Shown here one piece after another: positions 36,327 through 45,975 of a stretch of DNA of 64,000 nucleotides (the stretch's first letter is position 1; each line of letters starts with the position of its first letter). Made by a program: the position numbers and the translations under genes. The stretch is taken from NCBI RefSeq assembly GCF_028464225.1, contig NZ_JAQPCN010000001.1, positions 1,426,001-1,490,000 of the forward strand, given 5' to 3'. Origin of the DNA: Zeaxanthinibacter sp. PT1. GTDB lineage: Bacteria > Bacteroidota > Bacteroidia > Flavobacteriales > Flavobacteriaceae. The notes under the pieces were generated by a model. The model did not search any database. It was not told the DNA's origin and saw nothing but the letters and a program-made list of their open reading frames with translations.

Positions 36327-38632
36327 ATCAAGATTACATCATTGCAGATGCATGGTCCATTATAGAAGAGGGATTTGACAAGGAAAGAGTAAAATCTTCC
36401 GAAAGTCTGTTCAGTATGGGGAACGGTGCCATGGGGCAACGTGCCAATTTTGAGGAGAATTACAGTGGCCCAACTTTCCAGGGAAGTTATATAGGCGGAG
36501 TTTATTACCCCGATAAGACTCGCGTTGGTTGGTGGAAGAACGGTTATCCGGAATATTTTGCAAAGGTGATCAATGCTCCGAGCTGGATCGGGATCCAGGT
36601 ATTTGTCAACGATGAGGAATTAGATCTGAACAGCTGTACTTCTGTAGATAATTACAAGAGGGAACTTAATATGAAGGAAGGTTGGCATAGACGAAGCTTT
36701 GAAGCTACTATGGCTAATAAGACAAAGATTTCTGTTAGGGCTACGCGTTTCCTGAGTATGGACCTGGACGAAGTAGGAGCAATCAAGTACGAACTTACCC
36801 CGCTTAGCGGTGATGCCAATATTAAATTTATTCCCTACCTGGATAGCGGTATCACCAACGAGGATACTAACTGGGATGACAAATTCTGGAATACGACCGA
36901 AGTACTTTCGGAAGCTCCGCAGGCCTTTATCAAGGCTCATACCATGAAAACGAATTTTGATACCTGCACTTTTATGGAGTGCAGTCTTGAGTATGATGGA
37001 AAGTCAGTTAGCCAGGAACCGGAGGAAAAAACCGAAGAAAAATGGGTGGGCCATACCTATACCCAACAAGCGGAGAAAGGTAAAACAACAGTGCTGTATA
37101 AGTTTGGTGGATATACCGTATCCCGAAATCACAAGCCGGGGGAATTGGTGTCTGCAGCAAAATCCGTGTTAAAACAAGCGAAGGCAGCCGGCTTTGAAGC
37201 GATGTTGGAACAGCAGAAGGAAGCTTGGGCATCGATATGGGAGATGAGTGATATCACCATTGAAGGCGATGTAAAGGCGCAACAGGGGATACGCTTTAAT
37301 ATATTCCACCTTAACCAAACTTATACCGGGAAGGATTCCAGGTTAAACATCGGGCCTAAAGGATTTACCGGCGAGAAATACGGGGGAAGTACCTATTGGG
37401 ATACCGAAGCCTATGGCCTTCCTTTCTATATGTCTACCAAAGATCAACTGGTAGCGAGAAAACTGCTGAAGTACCGTTATAATCACTTGCAGAAAGCGAT
37501 AGAAAACGCAGCTAAACTCGGATTTAACAACGGCGCTGCGCTATACCCCATGGTGACTATGAACGGGGAGGAATGTCATAACGAATGGGAGATCACCTTT
37601 GAAGAAATCCACAGGAATGGCGCGATCGCATATGCAATTTATAACTATTATCGTTATACCGGGGATTACAGCTACATCCCGGAAATGGGCCTAGAAGTCC
37701 TTATCGGGATAGCGAGGTTCTGGCACCAGCGTGCGAGCTATTCGGAGCAGAAAAAGAAATATGTTATCCTTGGCGTAACGGGGCCGAACGAATATGAGAA
37801 TAACGTCAACAATAACTGGTATACCAATTATATCGCAAAGTGGTGTATCAACTACACCCTGGAACAGTTGCAGAAGGTAAAAGACGGTTATTCTGATGAT
37901 TACGAAAGGATCACGGGTAAAACCAAGCTGACTTCAGCAGAAACTGACAAATGGAAAAAGGTTGCAGACCATATGTACTTTCCCTATTCCGAAGAAAAAG
38001 GAATTTACCTGCAGCAGGACGGGTTCCTGGATAAGGAATTAATCACCGTGGCAGACCTGGATAAGAAACAGCGACCAATTAATCAGAAGTGGAGCTGGGA
38101 CCGTATCCTGCGTTCGCCTTATATTAAGCAGGCAGACGTTTTACAGGGCTTCTATTTCTTTGAAGATCATTTCAGCGAGGAGGAATTAGAAAAGCATTTC
38201 GACTTCTATGAACCATTTACCGTTCACGAGTCTTCTTTATCCCCATGTGTTCATAGTATACAGGCGGCGAAACTGGACCGAATGGAACAGGCTTATGCTT
38301 TTTACCTCAGGACATCGAGGTTAGACCTGGACGATTACAACAAAGAAGTTGAGGAAGGGCTGCATATTACTTCTATGGCCGGAACCTGGATGAGTATCGT
38401 TGAAGGGTTTGGGGGCATGCGGATCAGGAATGATAAATTATCTTTTGCCCCGAAGATTCCCGAACAGTGGAAATCGTATTCCTTTAAGATCAATTTCAGG
38501 GACAGGATTTTAAAAGTTCATGTGGATAAGGATAAAACGGTATTCACCCTAGACGCAAAAGAGGAAATGTCTTTACGCCTTAATGGGCAGAAAGTAGTGC
38601 TTCAACCGGGTACCGCAACGGAAGTTCAATAG
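36323..38632 (+). CDS. Maltose phosphorylase (GH65)
   Basis: 769 residues, the normal length for GH65. The motif TGPNEYENNVNNNWYTN contains Glu490, which by position and context matches the general acid of Lactobacillus brevis maltose phosphorylase (Glu487 from memory). Other family segments are YWDTEAYGLPFYM and GEECHNEWEITFEEIHRNG. It splits maltose with phosphate into glucose and beta-glucose 1-phosphate, with no signal peptide, so in the cytoplasm. It is coupled to pgmB. Related GH65 enzymes act on kojibiose or trehalose, but the operon with amylases points to maltose. Confidence 0.92.
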   Translation: MNQDYIIADAWSIIEEGFDKERVKSSESLFSMGNGAMGQRANFEENYSGPTFQGSYIGGVYYPDKTRVGWWKNGYPEYFAKVINAPSWIGIQVFVNDEELDLNSCTSVDNYKRELNMKEGWHRRSFEATMANKTKISVRATRFLSMDLDEVGAIKYELTPLSGDANIKFIPYLDSGITNEDTNWDDKFWNTTEVLSEAPQAFIKAHTMKTNFDTCTFMECSLEYDGKSVSQEPEEKTEEKWVGHTYTQQAEKGKTTVLYKFGGYTVSRNHKPGELVSAAKSVLKQAKAAGFEAMLEQQKEAWASIWEMSDITIEGDVKAQQGIRFNIFHLNQTYTGKDSRLNIGPKGFTGEKYGGSTYWDTEAYGLPFYMSTKDQLVARKLLKYRYNHLQKAIENAAKLGFNNGAALYPMVTMNGEECHNEWEITFEEIHRNGAIAYAIYNYYRYTGDYSYIPEMGLEVLIGIARFWHQRASYSEQKKKYVILGVTGPNEYENNVNNNWYTNYIAKWCINYTLEQLQKVKDGYSDDYERITGKTKLTSAETDKWKKVADHMYFPYSEEKGIYLQQDGFLDKELITVADLDKKQRPINQKWSWDRILRSPYIKQADVLQGFYFFEDHFSEEELEKHFDFYEPFTVHESSLSPCVHSIQAAKLDRMEQAYAFYLRTSRLDLDDYNKEVEEGLHITSMAGTWMSIVEGFGGMRIRNDKLSFAPKIPEQWKSYSFKINFRDRILKVHVDKDKTVFTLDAKEEMSLRLNGQKVVLQPGTATEVQ

Positions 38633-38651
38633 GCGAATAAATAAAGCTTAT

Positions 38652-40532
38652 ATGGAGCAAGGTTCAATTTTGTCTCGTAAATGCAGCATTAGTTATGTTT
38701 TATTTCTATTGGTTGTAATGTCAGCAAGTGCTCAGGAAATTCGTGTTGAGCCTCCCAATTGGTGGGTGGGATTTAAGGACAGTGAGTTGCAATTGATGCT
38801 GCATGGCCCTGATGTCGGTAGTTTTGATGCTGTGATAGAGGGTTCAGATGTGACCCTTATCAAAGCGCAGGCAGCTGATAGTCCTAACTACCTTTTCCTC
38901 GATCTTAACATTGGTCCGGGGGCCAGGGCAGGGAAGATTGATATCGTCCTGAAGAAGGGTAAGGAAGAAATCCGGCTGCCTTACCTGTTAAATGAGAGGG
39001 TAAAACCTGCCGAAGATTATGTAGGCTTTGATAGTAGTGATGTTATTTACCTGATTACCCCTGACCGATTTGCTAATGGGGATCCTTCCAATGACAAGGT
39101 TAAAGGTCTTAAGGAAACTAAGGTGGACCGCAAGAATGACTACGGCAGGCACGGTGGTGATATACGCGGCATTATCAATCACTTGGATTATATAGATGAA
39201 ATGGGTTTTACTGCGATCTGGTCTAGTCCATTGCTTATCAATGATATGCCCAATGCTTCATACCACGGTTATGCAATGACAGATTTTTACCTTGTAGATC
39301 CACGTTTTGGAACATTACAGGAGTACAAAGAACTTGCAGAAAAGTCTTCGGAGCGGGGCATAAAACTCATCATGGACCAGGTGGCTAACCATATCGGGGT
39401 GGAACACTGGTGGATGAAAGACCTCCCTTTCAAAGACTGGATCCACTACCAGGAGGGTTTTGAGAATGGGGAAAAAATCCCGGTGACCAATCACCGGAGG
39501 ACAGTTAACCAGGATCCTTACGCCGCTAAGGCAGATGTAAAACTCATGGACAATGGTTGGTTTGTCACATCCATGCCCGATCTGAACCAGGATAATCCTT
39601 TTATGGCCACCTATCTAATCCAGAACAGCTTGTGGTGGATAGAAACTCTGGGCCTGGGTGGTATCAGACAGGATACTTACCCCTACCCGGATAAGGAATT
39701 TATGTCTGAATGGGCCGGCAGGATCATGACAGAGTATCCCAATTTTAATATAGTTGGAGAAGAGTGGAGTTATAATCCGCTATTGGTGGGATATTGGCAA
39801 TCCGGGTCATCGGCCTCCGGGGATTACGAATCTAATCTGAAAACTACGATGGACTTCCCCTTGCAGCAAACCCTTGTTAATGCCTTAAAACAAGAGGAAA
39901 GCTGGGATAAAGGATTTAATACCCTTTACGAGGGACTAGCCAATGATTTCTACTACCACGATCCAAAATCAATAATGATCTTTGGGGATAATCATGACAT
40001 GGACCGTTTGTACACACAGCTGGATGAAGACGCTGTTCTCACAAAAATGGCCCTGGCCTATATATTAACAGTGCCTAGAATACCCCAGCTGTATTACGGG
40101 ACAGAAATACTCATGGAGAACAGCGCGAAGCCGGGCGATCATGGCCTAATCAGGACCGATTTTCCGGGTGGATGGAAAGGAGATAAAGTAAATGCCTTTA
40201 ACGGGCAAGGATTGAGTGATGAACAAAAGGATATGCAGCAAACCCTAAAGAAGTTATTGAACTTCAGGAAGGGAAACCAAGTGCTGCACCAGGGTGAAAC
40301 CAGGCACTTTGCACCCGAAGATGCTGTATATACACTTTTCCGGACCATTGGTGATCAGGCAGTAGTCCTGTTCCTGAATAAAAATGATTCGGCGGTAAAA
40401 ATTCCACTGCAACGATACTCTGAAATGGGATTGAAGGGGAAGAAGGCAAAAGATGTGATCAGTGGGGAGGAGTTCATTTGGAATGATGTGCTTCAACTCG
40501 ACGAAAAAGGATTCTTATTACTCACTTTATAA
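38652..40532 (+). CDS. Neopullulanase/cyclomaltodextrinase-like alpha-amylase (SusA-like, GH13)
   Basis: 626 residues with a signal peptide (SYVLFLLVVMSASAQ). An N-terminal domain (about 30-125) as in cyclomaltodextrinase precedes the catalytic GH13 barrel. Catalytic residues are Asp341 (GGIRQDTYPY), Glu370 (IVGEEWSY) and Asp449 (GDNHDMDR). It would act in the periplasm on imported maltooligosaccharides. It follows the maltose phosphorylase by 19 bases. The closest counterpart by plan is SusA of Bacteroides. Confidence 0.93.
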   Translation: MEQGSILSRKCSISYVLFLLVVMSASAQEIRVEPPNWWVGFKDSELQLMLHGPDVGSFDAVIEGSDVTLIKAQAADSPNYLFLDLNIGPGARAGKIDIVLKKGKEEIRLPYLLNERVKPAEDYVGFDSSDVIYLITPDRFANGDPSNDKVKGLKETKVDRKNDYGRHGGDIRGIINHLDYIDEMGFTAIWSSPLLINDMPNASYHGYAMTDFYLVDPRFGTLQEYKELAEKSSERGIKLIMDQVANHIGVEHWWMKDLPFKDWIHYQEGFENGEKIPVTNHRRTVNQDPYAAKADVKLMDNGWFVTSMPDLNQDNPFMATYLIQNSLWWIETLGLGGIRQDTYPYPDKEFMSEWAGRIMTEYPNFNIVGEEWSYNPLLVGYWQSGSSASGDYESNLKTTMDFPLQQTLVNALKQEESWDKGFNTLYEGLANDFYYHDPKSIMIFGDNHDMDRLYTQLDEDAVLTKMALAYILTVPRIPQLYYGTEILMENSAKPGDHGLIRTDFPGGWKGDKVNAFNGQGLSDEQKDMQQTLKKLLNFRKGNQVLHQGETRHFAPEDAVYTLFRTIGDQAVVLFLNKNDSAVKIPLQRYSEMGLKGKKAKDVISGEEFIWNDVLQLDEKGFLLLTL

Positions 40533-40542
40533 TTCGCTGCTT

Positions 40543-42429
40543 TTGTACAAAACATTTGTAAGTTTATTAGTATTCCTGACGGTATTGTTCGCTTCCTGCC
40601 GCCCGGAAAATCGGAAAGAGGAAGCTAAAGGGATCAGTGCTACTATGGAGAAGGAACATAAAATTGTCATTTACCAGGTTTTTACCCGTTTATTCGGAAA
40701 TACCAATACCACCAATAAACCTTGGGGAACACTGGAGGAGAACGGGGTAGGAAAGTTCAGTGATTTCACTGAAAAAGCACTTGCAGAGATCGTAGACCTG
40801 GGGGTAACCCATATTTGGTATACCGGGGTACCTCATCATGCCTTAGTAACAGATTACAGTGAACATGGGATCTCATCTGATGATCCTGATGTAGTTAAAG
40901 GTAGGGCCGGTTCACCATATGCGGTGAAGGATTATTACAACGTTAACCCGGACCTGGCCGAAGATCCCGCTAACCGCCTTCAGGAATTCAAAGATCTTAT
41001 CGGTCGTACTCATGACGCTGGATTAAAATTGTTAATTGATATTGTGCCCAATCACGTGGCCAGGTTTTACGAGGGGAAAAGTACACCTGAGGGCTCACAG
41101 CCTTTTGGGGCAAATGATGATACCTCAGTAGCTTACAGCAGGGATAACAATTTTTATTATTTACCGGGACAGGAATTCCAGGTGCCAGACGGACGAGGGA
41201 GCTATAGACCCCTTGGCGGTGAAAAGCACCCTGCAGCGGATGGAAAATTCCGGGAGGTTCCTGCAAAGTGGACCGGCAACGGGGCCCGGAAACCAAAACC
41301 TGACCTGGACGACTGGTATGAGACCGTAAAAATCAATTACGGGGTCAGGCCTGATGGTGGTATCGAGTTTGATACTCTCCCGGAGGGATACGAGCACAAG
41401 GATCACCGGGAGCATTACCAGTACTGGGAAGGAAAAGATGTACCTTCTTCATGGATAAAATTCAGAGACATTGCTCTTTACTGGCTGGATATGGGCGTTG
41501 ATGGCTTCCGTTTTGATATGGCAGAGATGGTTCCGGTCGCCTTTTGGAGTTATTTGAACTCGCACATAAAGCACAAGAATCCAGAGGCTGTACTTTTGGC
41601 TGAAGTGTATAATCCGGGACTCTACAGGGATTATATTCATAAGGGAAAAATGGACTATCTCTACGATAAGGTAGAATTCTATGACAGCCTTAAGCATATT
41701 ATGCAGGGACATGGATGGACGGATCATATGCCGGTGGTGGTGGATGGGCTTAAAGATATTGAGCATCATATGCTTCATTTCCTGGAGAACCATGACGAGC
41801 AGAGGATTGCCAGTCCGGACTTTGCCGGAGATGCCCAGATCGGTCGACCGGCAATGGTGGTTTCGGCAACCATGACCACTTCGCCTACCATGGTATATTT
41901 TGGCCAGGAGGTTGGAGAACCTGCGCGTGAACATGCCGGTTTTGGAAGACCTACCAGAACTTCGATCTTTGATTATATAGGGGTTCCGGCTCACCAGCGG
42001 TGGATGAATGATGGAAAGTTTGACGGGGGCCAGCTAAGCCAGGAGGAAAAGAAACTCAGGGACTTCTATAAGCGATTATTGAATTTCACCATCCAGAGTA
42101 AAGCGTTGATGGGAGCTTACAGGGATATTCATTACTATAACCGTGACAACACGGAGAATTATAATTACAGGGTGCTGTCTTACGTAAGGTACAAGGATGA
42201 TGAGAAGCTGATCATAACTACTAATTTTGATACTGCTACTACCCATCGTTTTAACCTGAAGCTACCCCCGGAGCTTGTTCAGGAATGGGGGTTGGAAGAG
42301 GGTAATCTAAAATTATCAGAACAGCTGTATGGCGAAATGCAAAAAACATTGAGGGTTAAGGATGGTAAAGCAGATGTGGACATTATCCTGAAACCCCTCG
42401 AATCCTTTATATTTAAGGTCGGGGAATAA
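40543..42429 (+). CDS. Lipoprotein alpha-amylase (GH13)
   Basis: 628 residues if the start is the TTG at 40543, which opens a normal lipoprotein signal (YKTFVSLLVFLTVLFASC, Cys19). An ATG at 40462 would instead overlap the previous gene by 71 bases and put 27 unusual residues before the signal. Catalytic residues, numbered from the TTG, are Asp325 (GFRFDMAE), Glu354 (LLAEVYNP) and Asp418 (ENHDEQR). It is the last gene of the pgmB operon, 10 bases after the SusA-like gene. It probably works in the periplasm or at a membrane surface on maltooligosaccharides. The exact product pattern is unknown. Confidence 0.9.
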   Translation: MYKTFVSLLVFLTVLFASCRPENRKEEAKGISATMEKEHKIVIYQVFTRLFGNTNTTNKPWGTLEENGVGKFSDFTEKALAEIVDLGVTHIWYTGVPHHALVTDYSEHGISSDDPDVVKGRAGSPYAVKDYYNVNPDLAEDPANRLQEFKDLIGRTHDAGLKLLIDIVPNHVARFYEGKSTPEGSQPFGANDDTSVAYSRDNNFYYLPGQEFQVPDGRGSYRPLGGEKHPAADGKFREVPAKWTGNGARKPKPDLDDWYETVKINYGVRPDGGIEFDTLPEGYEHKDHREHYQYWEGKDVPSSWIKFRDIALYWLDMGVDGFRFDMAEMVPVAFWSYLNSHIKHKNPEAVLLAEVYNPGLYRDYIHKGKMDYLYDKVEFYDSLKHIMQGHGWTDHMPVVVDGLKDIEHHMLHFLENHDEQRIASPDFAGDAQIGRPAMVVSATMTTSPTMVYFGQEVGEPAREHAGFGRPTRTSIFDYIGVPAHQRWMNDGKFDGGQLSQEEKKLRDFYKRLLNFTIQSKALMGAYRDIHYYNRDNTENYNYRVLSYVRYKDDEKLIITTNFDTATTHRFNLKLPPELVQEWGLEEGNLKLSEQLYGEMQKTLRVKDGKADVDIILKPLESFIFKVGE

Positions 42430-42432
42430 AAA

Positions 42433-42452
42433 AACCCGGTGTTTACCGGGTT
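42433..42452. terminator. Terminator between lipoprotein amylase and small membrane protein gene
   Basis: Perfect 8-base-pair stem AACCCGGT (42433-42440) with ACCGGGTT (42445-42452) and a 4-base loop. On the minus strand it runs into seven Ts, so it fits best as terminator for the minus gene at 42473-42895. On the plus strand only TTCTCT follows, but it may serve both genes. Confidence 0.8.
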
Positions 42453-42472
42453 CTCTAGGTGTATTACGATTT

Positions 42473-42895
42473 TTAAGCTGCTTTAGGTGCTGTTTTCTGG
42501 TATACCAGGCCAATAACGGCGCCAACAATTCCATAGAAGACAATATTGATGATCGCTTCTACAATGGTGCCTGTCATGTCCATGATCTCCGTTGTTGCAA
42601 ACCACAATAATCCCAGGCCAAACCCGGTAAAAACTCCGATCCACGCTCCAAATTTGAAGCCGCTACCCGCACTGGGAGCTGCGTGGGCATAGGTGCCGTA
42701 GATAGTGCTTAAGGCAAAGGCCGCGATAAGATTGGCCAAGGCGATTAATCCTATGTTCATAGGGTCTTTCGAAACATCGGCAAGCGTGTGTTCCGCATAG
42801 AAATCAACGGTGGCAAATCCCCAGATAAGGTAACCCAATAAAAAGGTAACCAGGAAACCGGCCAGAGTGGCCAGTAAATTCTGCTTAGAGAACAT
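42473..42895 (-). CDS. Small integral membrane protein, unknown function
   Basis: 140 residues with four hydrophobic segments (about 9-27, 47-66, 83-103 and 112-131). Segment 1 starts ATLAGFLVTFLLGYLIWG and segment 3 contains GAWIGVFTGFGLGLLW. Glycine-rich helices pack tightly in such proteins. I recognise no named family. It stands alone on the minus strand between the starch operon and the glycerophosphodiesterase gene. Confidence 0.6.
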   Translation of the reverse strand: MFSKQNLLATLAGFLVTFLLGYLIWGFATVDFYAEHTLADVSKDPMNIGLIALANLIAAFALSTIYGTYAHAAPSAGSGFKFGAWIGVFTGFGLGLLWFATTEIMDMTGTIVEAIINIVFYGIVGAVIGLVYQKTAPKAA

Positions 42896-43044
42896 AATAA
42901 TTGGTTTAGTTGGTTAATAATAAATTAAATGTATGAAAATAAATTTAACATATTCTCACTCAGAATCAATATTATTAAGAATATCATAATCTTAAACAAA
43001 AAAATGCTACTTATATTGATCGTAGAGAATTCATTTGCATATTG

Positions 43045-43052
43045 TATTTTTG
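43045..43052 (+). promoter_or_regulatory. Candidate -7 element for glycerophosphodiesterase gene
   Basis: TATTTTTG matches TAnnTTTG, about 50 bases before the gene. The nearest TTG (43016-43018) gives a 26-base spacer, somewhat long, so the -33 element is uncertain. Confidence 0.4.
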
Positions 43053-43102
43053 ACCCTGCCGGGTTACTATTACACCTGTTATACGGACTAATACAATAGC
43101 GC

Positions 43103-43870
43103 ATGTTTACACGCAAATTTGCAAGGAATTTCCCTTTTAAGATTTTACTGATTTCCCTACTTTTTTTAAACTGCAACACCAAAGATCCCATGATGATCAT
43201 AGGACATAGAGGTGCCATGGGGCACGAAACCGAGAATTCACTGGCTTCTATTGAGAAAGCTATGGAACTTGGAGTGGATATGATCGAAATAGATGTTTTC
43301 AGGATTAAAAGCGGTGAGATCATGGTATTTCATGATGACAGGCTTGAACGCCTGACCAACGGAGCAGGAGATATAGAATCTTATTATTTCGTTGAGCTCA
43401 GACGTCTTGACGTGGAAGGAGGTCATAAGATACCTATGCTGCAGGAAGTCTTAAGGACAATAGATCATAAGACGAAATTGAACATAGAATTAAAGGGCAC
43501 CAATACGGCCGGACGGGTTAATTTTATCATGGAGAACTATATCGAGAAGCAGGGCTGGAAGCTCGAGGATTTCCTGATCTCCAGTTTTCGATGGGATGAA
43601 TTAAGAGAAATGCGCAAGAACAATCCTGATGTAGACATTGCCGTGCTTACAGATGGGGATCCTGAGAAAGCTATTGAAGTAGCCAGGGAACTTAACGCAG
43701 TGGCTATAAATCCTCACTATAAAAAGTTAAAGGACACCAATGTAAAAGCTATTCACGATGCTGGATTTAAAGTTCTTACCTGGACGGTGAATGAGCCTGA
43801 AGAGATTGACCGGATGAGAGAACTTGGGGTGGATGGTATCTTTACCGATTTCCCGGAAAGGGCTCGCTGA
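43103..43870 (+). CDS. Glycerophosphodiester phosphodiesterase (lipoprotein-like)
   Basis: 255 residues. The GDPD family motifs are complete: catalytic His35 (IIGHRGAMGHETEN) and His77 (FHDDRLERLTNG), with metal ligands Glu62 and Asp64 (IEIDV). It releases glycerol 3-phosphate from glycerophosphodiesters. A hydrophobic N-terminus ending in FLNC suggests a lipoprotein signal, so it may act in the periplasm. The next gene begins on its stop codon (TGATG overlap). Confidence 0.88.
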   Translation: MFTRKFARNFPFKILLISLLFLNCNTKDPMMIIGHRGAMGHETENSLASIEKAMELGVDMIEIDVFRIKSGEIMVFHDDRLERLTNGAGDIESYYFVELRRLDVEGGHKIPMLQEVLRTIDHKTKLNIELKGTNTAGRVNFIMENYIEKQGWKLEDFLISSFRWDELREMRKNNPDVDIAVLTDGDPEKAIEVARELNAVAINPHYKKLKDTNVKAIHDAGFKVLTWTVNEPEEIDRMRELGVDGIFTDFPERAR

Positions 43871-45120
43871 TGTATGATGTAATTGTCATCGGTGGGGGTG
43901 CGGCTGGTTTTTATGGTGCGATCCATGCGGCTCGACAACGACCCGAATTCCGTGTGCTAATCCTGGAACGCAGTAAACAGGTTCTTAGTAAGGTGCGCAT
44001 ATCCGGGGGTGGCCGTTGTAATGTTACCCATGCACAATATGATCCTAAGGCATTAGTAAGACATTACCCGAGGGGGAATAAAGAGTTATTAGGTCCTTTC
44101 TATGGGCATTCATGTGGTGAAACACAAGCCTTTTTTGAGGAGCTTGGGGTAGCCCTGAAAACGGAAGAAGACGGTAGGATGTTCCCGGTAACGGATTCTT
44201 CACAAACGATCATAGATTGCCTGATGGGCGAAGTGAGCAGGCTGGGGATAGAGCTCCACCGGAGCGCAGGGGTGCAGCATATTGAGCGATCAGCTATTAA
44301 AAACAATGAGGATTCAGGGTATTGGGCAGTAAGGACCAGTGATCAAACCTATATGGCGAAAAATATCCTCGTAGCAACTGGAAGCAGTCCTAAAATGTGG
44401 GAATTACTCCAGGGGTTAGGTCACCGGATTATTCCTCCCGTTCCATCTCTCTTTACATTCAATATCAAAGATCCCCGGATAGAGGGGATTCCCGGTATCA
44501 GCACCCAGGCCATAGTAAAAGTGGTTACTGCCAATAATATTCCTAAAGGTTCCGGACTTGAGGCCGAGGGGCCTCTCCTGATTACTCATTGGGGGTTAAG
44601 TGGACCGGCTATCCTCAAATTGTCAGCTTGGGGAGCAAGAATATTACATGAACTCGATTACCATTTTAAGATCGAGGTAAATTGGTTGCCCGGTCATTCA
44701 CCTGCAAGCCTGGAAAAGTTATTGCTGGATCAGAAAGCGGTTAGCCCGAGGAAAGGCATTCAAAAATTGAATCCCATCGATATACCCAAGCGCCTATGGT
44801 CGCGCCTGGTAGCAGGTGCGGGAATAGGCCCAACTCTTAACTGGGCTGAACTCAGTAAACAACAGCTGCAAGATCTAAGTGGACAAATACTGCGAAGTGA
44901 ATTTGATGTAAGGGGAAAAAGTACTTTTAAGGAGGAATTCGTTACCGCCGGAGGTGTAGATCTTAAGGAGATCAATTTTCAGCGTTATGAAAGTAAAATA
45001 CATCCCGGGCTTTATCTGGCAGGAGAGGTTATCAACGTGGATGCAGTTACAGGGGGCTATAATTTTCAAAACGCCTGGACCGGTGCGTACCTTGCTGCCA
45101 TGGCTATATCCGAAACCTGA
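43870..45120 (+). CDS. HI0933/BaiN-type FAD-dependent flavoprotein
   Basis: 416 residues. The dinucleotide-binding motif GGGAAGFYGAIHAARQ starts the protein, followed by SGGGRCNVTHA, and the C-terminal TAGGVDLKEI and GEVINVDAVTGGYNFQNA that define the HI0933 family. The function of the family is poorly known; some members reduce bile acids (BaiN), but the substrate here cannot be told. Its ATG overlaps the stop of the glycerophosphodiesterase gene, suggesting coupling. Confidence 0.88.
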   Translation: MYDVIVIGGGAAGFYGAIHAARQRPEFRVLILERSKQVLSKVRISGGGRCNVTHAQYDPKALVRHYPRGNKELLGPFYGHSCGETQAFFEELGVALKTEEDGRMFPVTDSSQTIIDCLMGEVSRLGIELHRSAGVQHIERSAIKNNEDSGYWAVRTSDQTYMAKNILVATGSSPKMWELLQGLGHRIIPPVPSLFTFNIKDPRIEGIPGISTQAIVKVVTANNIPKGSGLEAEGPLLITHWGLSGPAILKLSAWGARILHELDYHFKIEVNWLPGHSPASLEKLLLDQKAVSPRKGIQKLNPIDIPKRLWSRLVAGAGIGPTLNWAELSKQQLQDLSGQILRSEFDVRGKSTFKEEFVTAGGVDLKEINFQRYESKIHPGLYLAGEVINVDAVTGGYNFQNAWTGAYLAAMAISET

Positions 45121-45124
45121 AGAC

Positions 45125-45853
45125 TTAAGTGATCAGCAGCGCTAATACCGCAGCCAGGGTGCCGCCAATTATAGGTCCGATCACCGGTATCCATGAATAA
45201 CTCCAGTCACTCGTCCCTTTATCCTTGATGGGTAAAAGTGCATGCATGATCCGTGGACCCAGGTCACGCGCCGGATTAATAGCATAGCCGGTAGTACCCC
45301 CAAGAGAGAGGCCTATACCCCATACGGTAAAGGCTACAGGGATGGCTCCTAAGGAACCAAGTCCTATCAGGGTGTCTGTAGAGGTTATGGTAGCATCCGT
45401 AAAAAACAACACCGCGAATATCAGTACAAAAGTGCCTACAACTTCACTAAGTAAATTGTATTTGGTGTTCCTGATGGCCGGGATGGTTGAGAAAACCCCC
45501 AATTTAGTGGATTTGTCTTCTGTGATTTCAAAATGATTTCTATGCATCAACCATACAAGTCCACTACCGGCCATGGCGCCAAATAGCTGGGCCAGAATGT
45601 ATAGGGGAACATCCATCCAGGGAAAGAGACCAGCTACAGCAAGTCCAACAGTTACAGCCGGGTTAAGGTGAGCGCCACTGTGTGGTGCAGCAACCACAAC
45701 ACCAATGTATACGGCAAAGGCCCAAGCTGTAGTGATGACGATCCAACCTGAGTTCTGTCCTTTGGTACCTTCAAGGATGACATTGGCAACAACCCCACAC
45801 CCTAAAAGTATCAGCAGGAAAGTCCCCATAAATTCGGCAAGTAATGGATGCAT
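45125..45853 (-). CDS. Aquaglyceroporin (MIP family)
   Basis: 242 residues with six membrane segments. The two NPA boxes are HLNPAVT (Asn64) and AINPARD (Asn193). Asp197 directly after the second NPAR is typical of glycerol facilitators, as against water-only channels. It is convergent with the flavoprotein gene, with 4 bases between. The nearby glycerophosphodiesterase would yield glycerol 3-phosphate, so there is a loose link to glycerol metabolism, but the genes are not in one operon. Confidence 0.9.
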   Translation of the reverse strand: MHPLLAEFMGTFLLILLGCGVVANVILEGTKGQNSGWIVITTAWAFAVYIGVVVAAPHSGAHLNPAVTVGLAVAGLFPWMDVPLYILAQLFGAMAGSGLVWLMHRNHFEITEDKSTKLGVFSTIPAIRNTKYNLLSEVVGTFVLIFAVLFFTDATITSTDTLIGLGSLGAIPVAFTVWGIGLSLGGTTGYAINPARDLGPRIMHALLPIKDKGTSDWSYSWIPVIGPIIGGTLAAVLALLIT

Positions 45854-45975
45854 TCAGATTTGGTATTAGTTGGTTAATGGTAGATCTTAAATGTAGCAGA
45901 ATTTTTGATTACTTCATAATACGCAGCATGGATGAGGACATTAATTATTATATTAACTCCCCAGAGAACATCCTT

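Noticed and set aside
41449-41994. A 181-residue minus-strand frame
   Set aside because: It is the antisense of a GH13 catalytic region with clear motifs on the plus strand.
42930-43040. Very AT-rich stretch as a possible origin or mobile-element end
   Set aside because: It is a short promoter region with no repeats, DnaA boxes in clusters or target duplications that I could see.
45844-45975. Longer start for the DUF1697 protein
   Set aside because: It overlaps the divergent aquaglyceroporin start and adds residues outside the family pattern.
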